Assembly: GCA_963989385.1 (NCBI GenBank)
Contig: OZ022499.1
Span: 80,713,903-80,777,902 of the forward strand
Direction: 5' to 3'
Source of the DNA: Ctena decussata
Lineage: Eukaryota; Mollusca; Bivalvia; Lucinida; Lucinidae
DNA: 64,000 nucleotides
Part shown: positions 1 to 10,846 of the stretch, piece after piece
Numbering within the stretch: position 1 is the stretch's first letter
Layout of the letters: each line of letters begins with the position of its first letter
Notes under the pieces: model-generated
The model's database searches: none
Seen by the model: the letters and a program-made list of their open reading frames with translations, nothing else
What the model was told of the DNA's origin: nothing
Translations under genes and position numbers: made by a program

Positions 1-306
1 CAATTTTCCCTTGTCGTGAGCTCTCCTAGAGGTCCTGGCATGGTGGATGGGTTAAAACTATCCCAAAATGCAATGCAGCATGACCTCAGCTGTGTTATCT
101 ATTTTTGGCGCGAACTAAAAATAGCGCTAACTGGTGTGCGAAGCAGAGTTAGGAAATCCCTTGCAAAACAACTTTTCTAATATTCTTTTGATTTACACAT
201 TTTAGTGAAACTTATTCATTCCCTTTTATAAGTGCTTTCCAACAACTTGGATGAAAGATCATCAAAAGTATGATGCATTCCAAAGTACAGGAACCTACCT
301 TTAAGC
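1..306 (-). mobile_element. MITE copy cut by the window edge (AGGTAGGTTCCTG family)
   Basis: This stretch is the reverse complement, at roughly 85-90% by eye, of 28877-29177. The inner end, near 290-306, carries CAGGAACCTACCTT. The other copy, at 28877-29419, has the same motif as an inverted repeat at both ends, so it is a terminal inverted repeat and this is one end of a MITE-like element. The rest lies before base 1. It sits upstream of the first visible RecQ-like exon, so probably within an intron of that gene. Confidence 0.6.
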
Positions 307-585
307 CCTAAACATAGGCCTGATCTATGTTGCTAGAAAATATCAGAGTCCCCCTCCCCACCCCGCATAATGGCCTACTGTGATATAGTGGTCAGGCTGT
401 TTGTTATTTAAGATTTTACAAGCTGTATAGGAGCTTATGCGAGACTCGTTAAGAAATGAGTACTAAAAGATTTATAAGGTCCTTTAGCCAAGGGACTTTC
501 GCAAGGCTTTGGCATATAGTAATAAGCGATTTCATCAGGCAGCAGTTACAGCACTCTTTATTTATTATTTAATATTCTTATTCAG

Positions 586-2879
586 GCCATGCGGCGGTTG
601 ATGGGTTTATCAACGGGAAAAGTACTTATCTCATTGGTCACCCTGAGCCAATCATGGAGAAGGTCATCATAGAAGAACTGAGGAAACCTCACTGGAAAAT
701 TTCTCATATAGTAGTTGATGAGGCACACTGCGTGGTCAGTTGGGGAGAACAGTTCAGGCCAGATTTTAAGAAAATATCAACCCTACGTTCGATCTTTCCT
801 GCTGCTAAATTTATGTGTTTGACGGCGACAGCCACAAAAAGAATGCAGAATGAAATCATCAACACTTTACACATGAAAGGAGTCAAAACAGTAGCCACTA
901 AAAGTAACAGACCGAACATCAAAATTATGGTAAAAAAGCGTCCACCAGTAACGGGAAAGACATCAACTGAAGAATCTGCAGATACCGTTCTAGACCCTAT
1001 AATTCAAGAATTATTATGTGATCCAAAAAACTTCCCCAAAACTATTGTCTACACAAAACTGAAATGGTGTGGATACGCATACGAAAAGTTCTACAGGGAG
1101 ATTTTACTGTCAAACCATTTAAACAAAGGTGATCTGATAAGAATGATATCTCAGTATCATGCTCCGTCAACAGAAGCGGTAAGAATTATGCATCTATATA
1201 AATAACGAAACTGTAAATAGCTGAGGCAAACTTACTGATAAAAAATAAAAGTTTGAATATATACATGTAAAAGGTGATCTGAATGCTCCATACAAATATT
1301 GCACTTTTTTCCTTTTTTTATTTTTTCCTTTTTGCCTTTTCACCTTTTTTTGATAGCATAATATTTAGTTCGTCGTTCATAAATTACTTCTACTGAGAAA
1401 AGGCACACATCCCATCTACATATTCGACAACTTTCTCTGCTTACTGAACTACTCATCCTCTATCAGGCACCCGACATAGCACGCAATTCTGCATTTATAG
1501 AGCCATTTTGTATATTTCTGCTGGTTGAATCAGCAGTCATATTCTCATATTGCAAATGAAGACAGTCTTTCACGCTAATTTCTTTTAATTTCAGATGAAA
1601 AAACACATTGTCCACGACTTTGCCAGTTACAACGGCGACATAAAATTATTGTTTGCGACAGAGGCATATGGGATGGGCGCAGATGCATCTGATGTCAGAC
1701 GTGTCTTACACCTGGGGCCACCTAATTCCCTTGAAAGTACGGTTTGTTAATAGCATGTCATGATAAAGATTTGAAAAAATAATAGTTGTAAATGATGCTG
1801 CGACCGTCAGTAGATTCTCCTCGGCCAGGCCATTCTAATGACGAGTCACGACGAATGCTTTTATGGAGAATGAATGTAACTTTATCTCAGAATTATGAAT
1901 GAAACTTTTTCTCAAAATTATGAACAAAACTTTATCACAAAATTATGAACAAAGCTTTCTCTCAGAATTATCACCAAATACTCCTGCTTGTCTGATTTGT
2001 AACAATACTTATAATGACAACAGCAATAAAGCCGCGTCAGAAAATGTTGGAAAAGCTTGATGCAGCCACCATATGCAACATCCTGATAACAAGATGTACT
2101 ACCGGTTTATAAAAGCATAGAACAAAGTGTATCTGTACGCCCCATAACCGGGTCGCTCTAACCACTCGAACACGGTGCCTCTCACAGGGGGCTCCAGTTA
2201 AAATACAACAACTTCTTTATGTTGTATATTGTATCTCTAGTCTCATCTACTGAAACTCATAAAACATATCTATACCGCTCATAATAAGAACATTCATCAC
2301 GTTGACTTGAAATACCATTGTTTTTCAGCTTACATGCAGGAGGTTGGAAGGGCGGGTAGGGATGGTCTGTCAAGCGAAGCCTGTATATTTTATAACAACA
2401 ACGACATAGGAGAAAACATCACTAACCTTAAGCCGGAAATGAGAGAGTTCTGTCACCTAACATCCTGTAGAAGACAATTTCTGTCCGAACATTTCGGGTT
2501 TACTCACTATCCTTTGAGTCTGCTTCATGAGTGTTGCGATGTGTGTGACCAGTCCTGTTTGTGCGACAATTGCGTTGCATCATCCTTGGATAGAGTGCTT
2601 GTAACTGACAGTGTAGAAGACTACAAGGGGCGCACGTTGGACACTGATGACTTGCAGCTCATCTTAATACAGTACTTCGAGGCAGAAAACGCAACAACAG
2701 ATACTCCTGTTGCCTCGGCTTTCACAGGCTTGACGAGAGATGTGGCTTCTAAAATTTCAAGATATTATAAAACTATCTCAAGTGTTGAGGATATCCTTCA
2801 AATTTGTAACACTGACAGAAGGTACATAGAAAATATACTGGACATAATTCAGGACTACCGCTCAACAGCTTCAAAGTGA
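586..2879 (+). CDS. RecQ-like ATP-dependent DNA helicase, 3' part (three exons)
   Basis: Exons are 586-1178, 1595-1736 and 2329-2879, each bounded by AG/GT sites (TTCAG before 586, GTAAGA after 1178, TTTCAG before 1595, GTACGG after 1736, TTTTTCAG before 2329), and the phases agree. The product reads through helicase motif II (VVDEAHC), motif III (LTATAT), a motif IV-like KTIVYTKLK, motif V (FATEAYGMGADASDVRRV) and motif VI (YMQEVGRAGRDG). A RecQ-type zinc-binding region follows (CRRQFLSEHFG, then CCDVCDQSC and CDNC). RecQ enzymes unwind DNA 3' to 5' using ATP. Motif 0 and the Walker A motif are missing because the 5' exons lie left of the window. No stop or frameshift interrupts these exons. 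The gene converges on the DUF6589-like gene with 92 bp between stop codons. The family is well supported; its role here is inferred. Confidence 0.85.
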
Positions 2880-2971
2880 TACATATTTTCATCCAAATTA
2901 CTATGAAAAGAAAATTTAGAACAGGAATGTGTGTGTCAACACTAGCCTCAAATCTAATATACTGCTGTGGA

Positions 2972-3711
2972 CTAATTTCCTAACTCGTTTGAAAATCTAA
3001 TAATTCTATCCTCTATCCACTGGCGGTAATGTTCAACATTGAGATTTTCGCTGATGGATCTTTGAACATTCAGAAAACACAAATGCACTCTACCAGGTGT
3101 CTCTACAAAAGGTCGTACTTTTCTCAAGTCTTCAATCATCGACACTTCATCCTGAAAGGCGGATACAACACTATGCTTTTTGGATCTTTTAACTACTGCA
3201 GATTCTGTATCAAAATTGTCAGATACCTCCTTTATACTTGAGATAGCTCTCGTTCTGTTACTTATATTGGCTTGTGTTTTGTTTGGTGACATGTGTCCAA
3301 TGTGCTTTTTTACTTCCTTGACGTGAAATTCCATTCTAAGGTCAGCCGGAATGTGCGTATTAAACTGACCTCTAGTGTTTACAAATAGTCCATAAAACTC
3401 CTCGTTTGCTTTTCTTTCTGAAAGAAGTGACAGTTGGTGGACTAGCAAACGAAGAATTTCATAGGCATATTTGGAAAGATTTTTATGACTCTTGAAATAC
3501 AACATAAGAAGCTTTAAAATACGTATTCCTCTTATCCGTTCCGGCATACATTCCAGATCTAGCAAGTTTTTGAATAGCAAACCAAACTCCAGGATTTGTT
3601 GACTGTATGATCTTACTCGATCAGGAGAGACTGATGAACAAGGCATTTTTCTGATGAACAGCTGAACAGTTCTACCATTTGCAAGTGTCATGTTCTTGAT
3701 GACGCCTTCAA
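2972..3711 (-). CDS. DUF6589-like gene, last exon (exon 4)
   Basis: About 246 uninterrupted codons after the acceptor CTCTTTTCAG. The first two bases (TT) complete the codon left open by exon 3, whose donor is in phase 1. Conserved blocks are IRKMPCSS, RVRSYSQQILEFGLLF, YGLFVNTRGQFNTHIPADL, MEFHVKEVKKHI and VVKRSKKHS. In related proteins I remember a block of the form FVNT(K/R)G...HIPADLxME, which holds the third conserved acidic residue. The ORF opens further to an ATG at 3730, but the splice acceptor lies inside that extension, so I place the exon start at 3711. It ends in ELGN and a stop at 2972. Confidence 0.7.
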
Positions 3712-4407
3712 CTGAAAAGAGGGATTCCATTAGAAACTGGTAAAAATATCTGATTTTAAATGCGTTTGAAATTTTGATTCAATTGTTAAAGATTGTCTCC
3801 CTCATTTATTTTATGTTTTCAGAAACAAATATTTTAACAAATTTTCGTAAGACAATATGTAATACGTGCGTTCCCGACGACGCGAAGCGTCGTCGTGCGG
3901 AACGCACGACTATAGACTGAGGTTGTTAGTTCGTTTGTCGTGCTCCCCATAGGCGCTCGATCGAGAAAACGCTTGCATTTCAATGCTATTGCGATGATCA
4001 AGCAAGGAGTACGCCTCAGATTTTGCCCATTCAGTCCACCTCGGCTACCTTTCGCGATAAACTGGTCCCATGTTGGCCAATAATCAATAGATATGATTAC
4101 TTATTAGGTAAGGAACCAATCTACCTTAGCGACGGCAGGAAAGAATTTCATTGGCCAAGTTGATCACATGATACCGTTTGGCAACGCGGCTATTTTCAAT
4201 CGGCCATTGGTAACATTTCGTCGCTTCAAAGAGGATTTATTGATTTAAACAGGTTGTTTATCAGCTGGTAAGAACAGAATCATTTGAACTAGGCCTGTAC
4301 GTTATAGGCAGTCTCAGTGGAGAGTGCGCAGCTATCTTGTTTTTGAAATATTCAGGAAATCGAAGAGGAAAATGCATCAGTACTGGTGCTCGTATCCTAT
4401 CCGTTTC
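3712..4407. other. Last intron of the DUF6589-like gene, 3' end, with a long hairpin
   Basis: There is no coding sequence here. Bases 3867-3907 form a long GC-rich palindrome (GTGCGTTCC and GACGACGC arms around GAA) that probably marks the end of an unnamed repeat. The rest is unique-looking sequence with a few CCAAT-like and CGCG patches. Bases 4400-4407 (TCCGTTTC) are the left target duplication of the TIR element that follows. Confidence 0.45.
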
Positions 4408-4573
4408 CACAGGCGTTCGGTACATTGCAAGTTAGAGGGGGTCAGGACATAAAGATATTATAAAGACAAGGTTACTAACTCTGCATGGGCCTTTCTAGGG
4501 GTTACTGGGTTTAACAAGCTGATTTGGATCACTCAATCATTTTTATGAATCCCTCTTTTGCCTTATGTCTCTT

Positions 4574-6186
4574 ACAAGATACAAGATACAAGAAACTTTA
4601 TTTAACGTCGGTTTTTAGCTTTACAACATATACAACATTAGCCATTAAGGCTATTTTACCGACAAACCAAGAGAAAAACTATACACAGTAAAAGTAACAA
4701 TGCATCACAGTAAGAACAAGGGTTATCACAGATATACACATCAATTCTAATATGTTTTTAAGTTGAACTTATAAAATTATCATAGCACATAGAAATCAAA
4801 TCACATGCACTGACTGAGATAATAAAACAGTAAAACATGCTGAAATAGAAGATATATATTTATTCGGCCAGGGAAGACATTTATCTTCATCAGCTCCACC
4901 TGCAGTGTACCTTAGTCCGAAAGTCGAAAAATATTCCCCAAGACAAACATGCTTTGCAGAGCATGTGTGTCTAGGGAACCGAAAGTGATAAAAGGTAGAC
5001 TGCTTTGGCCCAGCTGATTATACAAACAAATCTGCATGCATATAATGAAATTAAAAATGCTTCATTTCATTACAAATAGAATGAAACAAAACGGCAAAAG
5101 CAGCAGAACTAAAAGCGGTGACAGCAAGTCACAACAGAGTAAACAAACTAAAAGCAACAAAAGCACATACGAGTAAGAAAACAATATAAGAAAAAGCAAC
5201 TGAAAACAAAACTAAATTAAGCTAAGCAAATTAATAAAATAATTAAAGGTTAAATCTGCAAAAGGAGCACTTACATGAGGGTCCTCCCCACGTCCGAACC
5301 AGTCTTCCAAACTCCTTGAAGTCAGTGGTGATCCTCATTTCATTTGGGAGACTATTCCAGACGCGGGCAGCCTCAAAACGAAATGACCTCTTACCGTAAG
5401 TGGTCGAGTTCACTCTTGGCAGATCCACCAGGTTTTGATATCTGTAAGAATAATTAGAATTTTTAAAATTAACCAGGTCACATATATAGCTTGGAGAAAG
5501 ACCGTTTAATATTTTAAAAACTTCCACAGCTATATTTCTGATTCTTCCCAATTGCAAGGTTGACATGTTGGCCCTTTTAAGTAAGTCCTCATAAGAACCT
5601 GTATAGTCACTGTACACCAGTCTGAGTGCTCTATACTGTAGTTTCTCCAGTTTGTTGGAGCTAGCTTTTGAGCAGAAATGCCAGACTAGTGGACAGTAAC
5701 TAAAGTTAGATCTTATGAAGGACTCGTAAATTAAAAGTTTAGTTTCTAAACTTATGTATTTACTTAATCTTAAGAGTACATTAATTTGTTTGGCGGCCTT
5801 TTTGCACATAGCTGAAATATGCAAGTCAAAATTTAGTAAATAATCAAAAGTAACTCCTAGTAGCTTTACTGACTCCTCACATTTCACTTCAGTACCACTT
5901 ATTTTAAAACTCCTACAGCCATCATAGGCCTTTCTCCCAAGAACTATGGCTTGAAACTTTTCAGGGTTTGCTTGCATGTTGTTGAAGCTAAACCACTGAA
6001 TGATGCTTTCACTTTCAGCCTCAACCACATTTCTGGTTTGAGAAAGATCTCTATGGCTGTAGGACAGCGTATTATCATCCGCATAGTTATATAAAGTGGA
6101 CAATTTAACAAAATAGAAAATATCATTAATAAAAATGTTGAAAAGTAAGGGTCCCAAAATTGACGATAAGGGTCCCAAAATTGACA
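4574..6186 (-). mobile_element. 5'-truncated LINE inserted in the left TIR
   Basis: The LINE interrupts a TIR that is continuous in the right-hand copy (compare 9340-9355), so its borders are clear. On the minus strand it ends with a poly(A)-free tail of repeated CTTGTAT units after AATAAAGTTT. The duplicated target is 2-3 bp at most. The 5' border carries a doubled GGTCCCAAAATTGAC unit. The RT domain and about 670 bp of 3' UTR remain; the endonuclease part is lost. The RT (YADD) and the short 3' repeats suggest a CR1/L2/Jockey-type element. Confidence 0.8.
5243..6180 (-). pseudogene. LINE reverse transcriptase, C-terminal half
   Basis: About 310 codons remain open from [17 protein letters not shown] to CKCSFCRFNL. 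The catalytic YADD is followed by the usual thumb blocks: NPEKFQAIVLG, VKLLGVTFDYLLNF, YCPLVWHFCSK, LEKLQYRALRLVY, and the terminal RSFRFEAARVWNSLPNEMR. This is the pattern of non-LTR retrotransposon RTs. The N-terminal fingers and the endonuclease are missing, so the fragment cannot move by itself. The first residues up to 6322 in the same frame belong to the host TIR, not to the LINE. Confidence 0.8.
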
Positions 6187-6867
6187 TCTTGGACATACTG
6201 CTCTTATGTACGAAACATGCCTTTTCTTTTGGCTTCAAACTGTTCTCGAGTAATTCACCAGACAACCCCACTTTCACGTTTGCCAGCACGATGTTGGCCA
6301 AGAAAAGAATGCTTTGTTTCACTACTGCACGCGCTCATCCAGGCGCTCTGCCATTAATCTGATATGTGTACGACGAAAAACAACTGAAACCATTTTCATT
6401 TACCAGCTAGTACAACTACTAGTTTCTTCCTGGGTGTCGCTACAAGATTTGTTTATTTTTCGTTTTCTGTCAGATGCAAGTGTCCGCCATGACACCGTTT
6501 AATGGATATCCGAATGAGCTCTCACGTGACACATTGAGAGCGGCATTGCTATTGGCCAAGAATGCTGTCCAGTAAAATTTCCGTAACCAATGTAAACAAG
6601 ATTTTTTTCCGCGGTGAAATTGAGAACAAAACCAAACTGAAATAGACATTTTTTCCCGATTCCCAGCCTCGCCCAACAATAAAAAGTTGTGATCAGAAAC
6701 AGCAAAATCAACAGCAAGTCTTCGTTTGTCATCGAGCTTTATTTTTGCTCTTGACAGATGGCGCGAGATGTCGCTGGTTTTCCGCTATCGCAGAAATGCC
6801 AGAAAACCGAGAACCAGTACTGTTTTCCATTATCCAATCAAAAAAGGGATACACAAGCGATTTTTAT

Positions 6868-9003
6868 TATGCCCCCAATTTCGGAGAAATTGTGGGGGCA
6901 TATTGGTTTGGGCCTGTCCGTCCGTCCGTCTGTCCGTCTGTCCGTCTGTCATATCAAGAACCGTAAGAGCTAGGAGCTTGAAACTTTATACACATGATCA
7001 GTATGAAAAATAAGCGAACACGTGTTTTTTCTTTTTTCCGCGGGTCACATATTTCAAGAGTTATGCCCCTTTTTCGACTTAGCCTGCGGAACCTTGTGAA
7101 CAAAATATCTCAAGAACCCCTGATGCTAGGATCATGAGGTTTTGCAGGATGAGAATGCCCAAGGTGTAGATGACCTGATTAATTTTTTAAACAAATTCGT
7201 GAATTTTTGACAGAGTTATGCCCCTTTTTCGACTTAGTGCATTGTAAGCCTATGGAACCTTGTGAACAAAATATCTCAAGAACCCCTGAAGCTAGGAGCA
7301 TGATTATTTGCAGGAAGATACTGCCTGTGGTGTAGATGACCTGATTAACTTTTGAAAAAAATTCGTGAATTTTTGATTGAGTTATTCCCCTTTTTCGACT
7401 TAGTGCATTGAGGCCTATGGTACAAAGGTACCTTTACATATAGTCAAGAACAATAAGAGCTAGGAACTTGAAACTTTATACACATGATCAGTATGGAAAA
7501 TAAGCAGACCCGTATTTTTTTATTTTTCCGCCGGCAATGTATTTCCAGAGTTATGCCCCTTTTTCGACTTAGCCTGTGGAACCTTGTGAACAAAATATCT
7601 CAAGAACCCCTGATGCTAGGATCATGAGGCTTTGCAAGATGAGAATGCCCAAGGTGTAGATGACCTGATTAACTTTTGAAACAAATTCGTGAATTTTTGA
7701 CCGAGTTATGCCCCTTTTTCGACTTAGTGCATTGTAAGCCGATGGAACCTTGTGAACAAAATATCTCAAGAACCCCTGAAGCTAGGAGCATGATTATTTG
7801 CAGGAAGATACTGCCTGTGGTGTAGATGACCTGATTAACTTTTGAAAAAAAAATGTGAATTTTTGATCGAGTTATTTCCCTTTTTCGACTTAGTGCATTG
7901 AGGCCTATGGTACAAATGTACCCTTACATATAGTCAAGAACAATAAGAGCTAGGAACTTGAAACTTTATACACATGATCAGTATGGAAAATAAGCAGACC
8001 CGTATTTTTTTATTTTTCCGCTGGCAATGTATTTCCAGAATTATGCCCCTTTTACGACTTAGCCTGTGGAACCTTGTGAACAAAATATCTCAAGAACCCC
8101 TGATGCTAGGATCATGAGGTTTTGCAGGATGAGAATGCCCAAGGTGTAGATGACCTGATTAACTTTTGAAACAAATTCGTGAATTTTTGACGAAGTTATG
8201 CCCTTTTTTCCGCCGGTCATGTATTTCCAGAGTTATGTCCCTTTTTCGACTTAGCCTGTGGAAACTTGTGAACAAAATATCTCAAGAACCCCTGATGCTA
8301 GGATCATGAGGTTTTGCAGGATGAGAATGCCCAAGGTGTAGATGACCTGATTAACTTTTGAAACAAATTCGTGAATTTTTGACAAAGTTATGCCCCTTTT
8401 TCGACTTAGTGCATTGTAAGCCTATTGAACCTTGTGAACAAAATATCTCAAGAACCCCTGATGTTAGGATCATGATCTTTTGCTGGAAGATACTGCCTGT
8501 GGTGTAGATGACCTGATTAACTTTTGAAAAGAAATCATGAATTTTTGATTGAATTATTCCCCTTTTTCGACTTAGTGCATTGTAAGCCTATGGAACCTTG
8601 TGAACAAAATATCTCAAGAACACCTGATGCTAGGAGCATGATTTTATGCAGGAAGATACTGCCTGTGGTGTAGATGACCTAATTAACTTTTGAAAATAAT
8701 TTGTAAATATTGGATTGAGTTATGCCCCTTTTTCAACTTAGTGCATTATTTGCCTATGGAAGCTTGTGAACAAAATATCTGGAGAACCCCTGATGCTAGG
8801 ATCATGATTTTTGCAGGTTGATATTGCCCAAGGTGTAGATGACCTGATTAACTTTCAAAAACAATTCGTAAATTTTTGACTGAGTTAAGCCCCTTTTTCG
8901 ACTTAGTGCATTGTTATCCTATGGTACAAAGGTACAAGCATTATTGGATGAACGTTCTCTAGAGACAAGCATATGGTTGGGGGCATAGTGTTTCATAAAC
9001 ACA
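6868..9003 (+). mobile_element. Palindrome-headed element with ~165-bp tandem units (HINE/pearl-like)
   Basis: It begins with a hairpin, ATGCCCCCAATTTC...TTGTGGGGGCAT (6869-6902), and a CCGTCCGTCCGTCTG run, followed by about nine or more tandem units near 165 bp marked by GTAGATGACCTGATTAAC. The end is TTGGGGGCATAGTG near 8990, shared with the copy at 35099-36167. A short terminal palindrome plus a 160-bp tandem core is the known layout of bivalve pearl elements, thought to be helentron-derived; placement in that group is inference. It has no protein-coding capacity. Confidence 0.6.
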
Positions 9004-9523
9004 TTTTCTAGTTCGGATATGTTCGGTTGTTTTCGATGAACGGTGTCATGGCGGACATTTGCATCTGACAGAAAACGAAAAATAAACAAATCTTGTAGCG
9101 ACACCCAGGAAGAAACTAGTAGTTGTACTAGCTGGTAAATGAAAATGGTTTCAGTTGTTTTTCGTCGTACACATATCAGATTAATGGCAGAGCGCCTGGA
9201 TGAGCGCGTGCAGTAGTGAAACAAAGCATTCTTTTCTTGGCCAACATCGTGCTGGCAAACGTGAAAGTGGGGGTGTCTGGTGAATTACTCGAGAACAGTT
9301 TGAAGCCAAAAGAAAAGGCATGTTTCGTACATAAGAGCAGTATGTCCAAGAGACATAAGGCGAAAGAGGGATTCATAAAAATGATTGAGTGATCCAAATC
9401 AGCTTGTTAAACCCAGTAACCCCTAGAAAGGCCCATGCAGAGTTAGTAACCTTGTCTTTATAATATCTTTATGTCCTGACCCCCTCTAACTTGCAATGTA
9501 CCGAACGCCTGTGTCCGTTTCGT

Positions 9524-9799
9524 GGCCGGGCCGGGTAGCGCAATCGGTAGGGCACCTGACTCGTGAGTCAGAGGTCCTGGGTTCGAATCCCGGTCTGGCC
9601 ACATACTTTCGTTTCTCCTTCCGCTGATTCAAGAAGGGCAGTTGTCAGTTACTGGCGAAAGTATGTGCACTTAGTACTGGTTAACCGCTTAGGAGGTCTA
9701 AGCCTGCCCAGGAATAGTGTGGTTAGGTTAACTGACCATCCCGACATGACCTTAGTTGTTTACCGTGGACGTTAAACATCAAATCAACCAACCAACCTA
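9524..9799 (+). mobile_element. tRNA-derived SINE, complete, with 10-bp target duplication
   Basis: The head (9524-9601) folds like a tRNA: GGCCGGG and TCTGGCC arms, a GGTAGGGCA A-box region and a GGGTTCGAATCCC B box. The tail is unrelated to tRNA and ends in repeated AACC. The same tail occurs at 14315-14592 and 62447-62665, so this is a SINE and not a tRNA gene. TCCGTTTCGT (9514-9523) and TCCGTTTCAT (9800-9809) flank it, and the first overlaps the target duplication of the neighbouring TIR element. The tRNA anticodon arm is imperfect. Confidence 0.8.
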
Positions 9800-10079
9800 T
9801 CCGTTTCATACCACAGGAGGTTCGCTGTTCAGTCACGATGGTGAATCGCTTGAACTAGTCCTCGGTCAAACTGAATGGTACCCTGGTCATTCATACCACA
9901 CCCTGTACGTTTGATATGACTGTGATTTCAGATTTGAGCCGCGACACGACAAAACCAACAAAGGGGCAAGTGCGCCCAGCGTAGACTCAGATCAGCCTGG
10001 GCGTCGCCCGGTCTGATCAGATTCGCTGTCCGCATGAAGCTTGCTTACATGGCCTGCTTACACCTTTATCGTTAGGAGA
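9800..10079. other. Intronic sequence without a gene
   Basis: I see no coding region. Around 9970-10025 there is a GC-rich stretch with inverted AGACTCAGATCAGCC and GGTCTGATCAGATTCG words that looks like a decayed dispersed repeat. Confidence 0.4.
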
Positions 10080-10290
10080 AGTTAGGTGGCTCAGTGGTTA
10101 GTGCACTTGACTCTGAAGCCAGAGGTTGTGGGTTCGAATCCCGCCCGAGGCGAAATCTAACTATGTCCGAATGCGTTTTTCTAGCATCATTTGCAGGGAT
10201 GATGCTAACAAGTGTGCTGTCCTTCGGATCAGGACGTTAACTGGAGGCCCCCTGTGCAGGGAGAGTCATCCCCTGTGCAGGTTAAAGATC
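10080..10290 (+). mobile_element. tRNA-derived SINE (second family), interrupted by a MITE
   Basis: The tRNA-like head has TGGCTCAGTGGTTAGTGC and a B box GTGGGTTCGAATCCCGC (to about 10143). A family-specific tail follows with GATCAGGACGTTAACTGGAGGCC and GCAGGTTAAAGATC. A MITE interrupts the tail at 10290 and duplicates AGATC, and the sequence resumes at 10667 with AGATCCCTAC. The B box matches the eukaryotic consensus GGTTCGANTCC. Confidence 0.65.
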
Positions 10291-10666
10291 CAGCCCTGGA
10301 TCCAGGGGGTGGGCTTTGGGGCTGCAGCCCCGCCATTTGGCCTCTGTGTTATGTATAATATGTAGGCCTCCGGATAATAAGAAGTATCTGATATGACAGT
10401 TTGAGAAAAATATCCTATGTAGTTCGATCAAAATATTCAAATATATTTTGTGACATCTCATTAGAATCGCCTCTCCGAGGCGATTCTAATGAGAGATCAC
10501 AACATATATTTCAAGGAAAAAATACATGAAAAAATTCTCTTGAAATTGAACCATAAATATGTCATATTTTCAAACCCCCTCCCCCACAAAAATACATTTC
10601 GGCACCTCCCAGCCCCACCAGTTATCCAGAGCCCCACCAGTACGTGATTATCTGGATCCGGGCCTG
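10291..10666. mobile_element. MITE with central palindrome
   Basis: The ends CAGCCCTGGATCCAG and CAGGCCCGGATCCAG (right end, complement) form the terminal inverted repeats. AGATC flanks both sides (10286-10290 and 10667-10671). A near-perfect 39-base palindrome, with arms TCTCATTAGAATCGCCT, sits at 10456-10494. Size is 376 bp with no coding sequence. The CAG ends suggest hAT- or CACTA-like affinity, but the duplication is only 5 bp. Confidence 0.7.
10456..10494. repeat. Central palindrome of the MITE
   Basis: Two 17-base arms, TCTCATTAGAATCGCCT and AGGCGATTCTAATGAGA, are separated by CTCCG. A palindrome with the same setting, followed by ATCACAA, lies in the MITE at 59421-59619. Confidence 0.7.
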
Positions 10667-10846
10667 AGATCCCTACTATAGCTACATGGCTATACCCAGG
10701 CTTTCATCCTGCAACACCGGAGTGTACAAAAGTACACCGTCTGTGTACCCTTTGGGGGCTAAAGCGTAAATGGAAGAAAGAAAGCTACCATTTAGGCACA
10801 GGGCGAAAACTCCGATGAGACCTGAAGACTGGGCAGATGCTGATTT
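10667..10846. other. Short stretch without a gene
   Basis: This continues the SINE tail and then unique sequence. A CGGAGTGTACAAAAGTACACCG hairpin lies near 10715-10740. No ORF here is supported. Confidence 0.4.

Larger units (their letters stand above)
4408..9513. mobile_element. TIR DNA transposon (hAT-like 8-bp TSD), split by later insertions
   Basis: The ends CACAGGCGTTCGGTACATTG (4408) and its complement (to 9513) are flanked by the same 8-bp word TCCGTTTC at 4400-4407 and 9514-9521. The inverted repeats are long, about 475-490 bp, and very similar. The left one is 4408-4573 plus 6187-6509, broken by a LINE; the right one is about 9039-9513. The interior holds a tandem-array element (6868-9003) and about 400 bp of other sequence. 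No transposase is visible, so it is non-autonomous. An 8-bp duplication is typical of hAT and also of P and some other superfamilies. Confidence 0.75.

Noticed and set aside
6868..9003. CRISPR-like array
   Set aside because: The units are contiguous 165-bp diverged repeats without short constant repeats and unique spacers, and the genome is eukaryotic.
9524..9601. Functional tRNA gene
   Set aside because: The anticodon arm does not give a normal 7-base loop, and the same non-tRNA tail follows in two other copies, so it is a SINE head.
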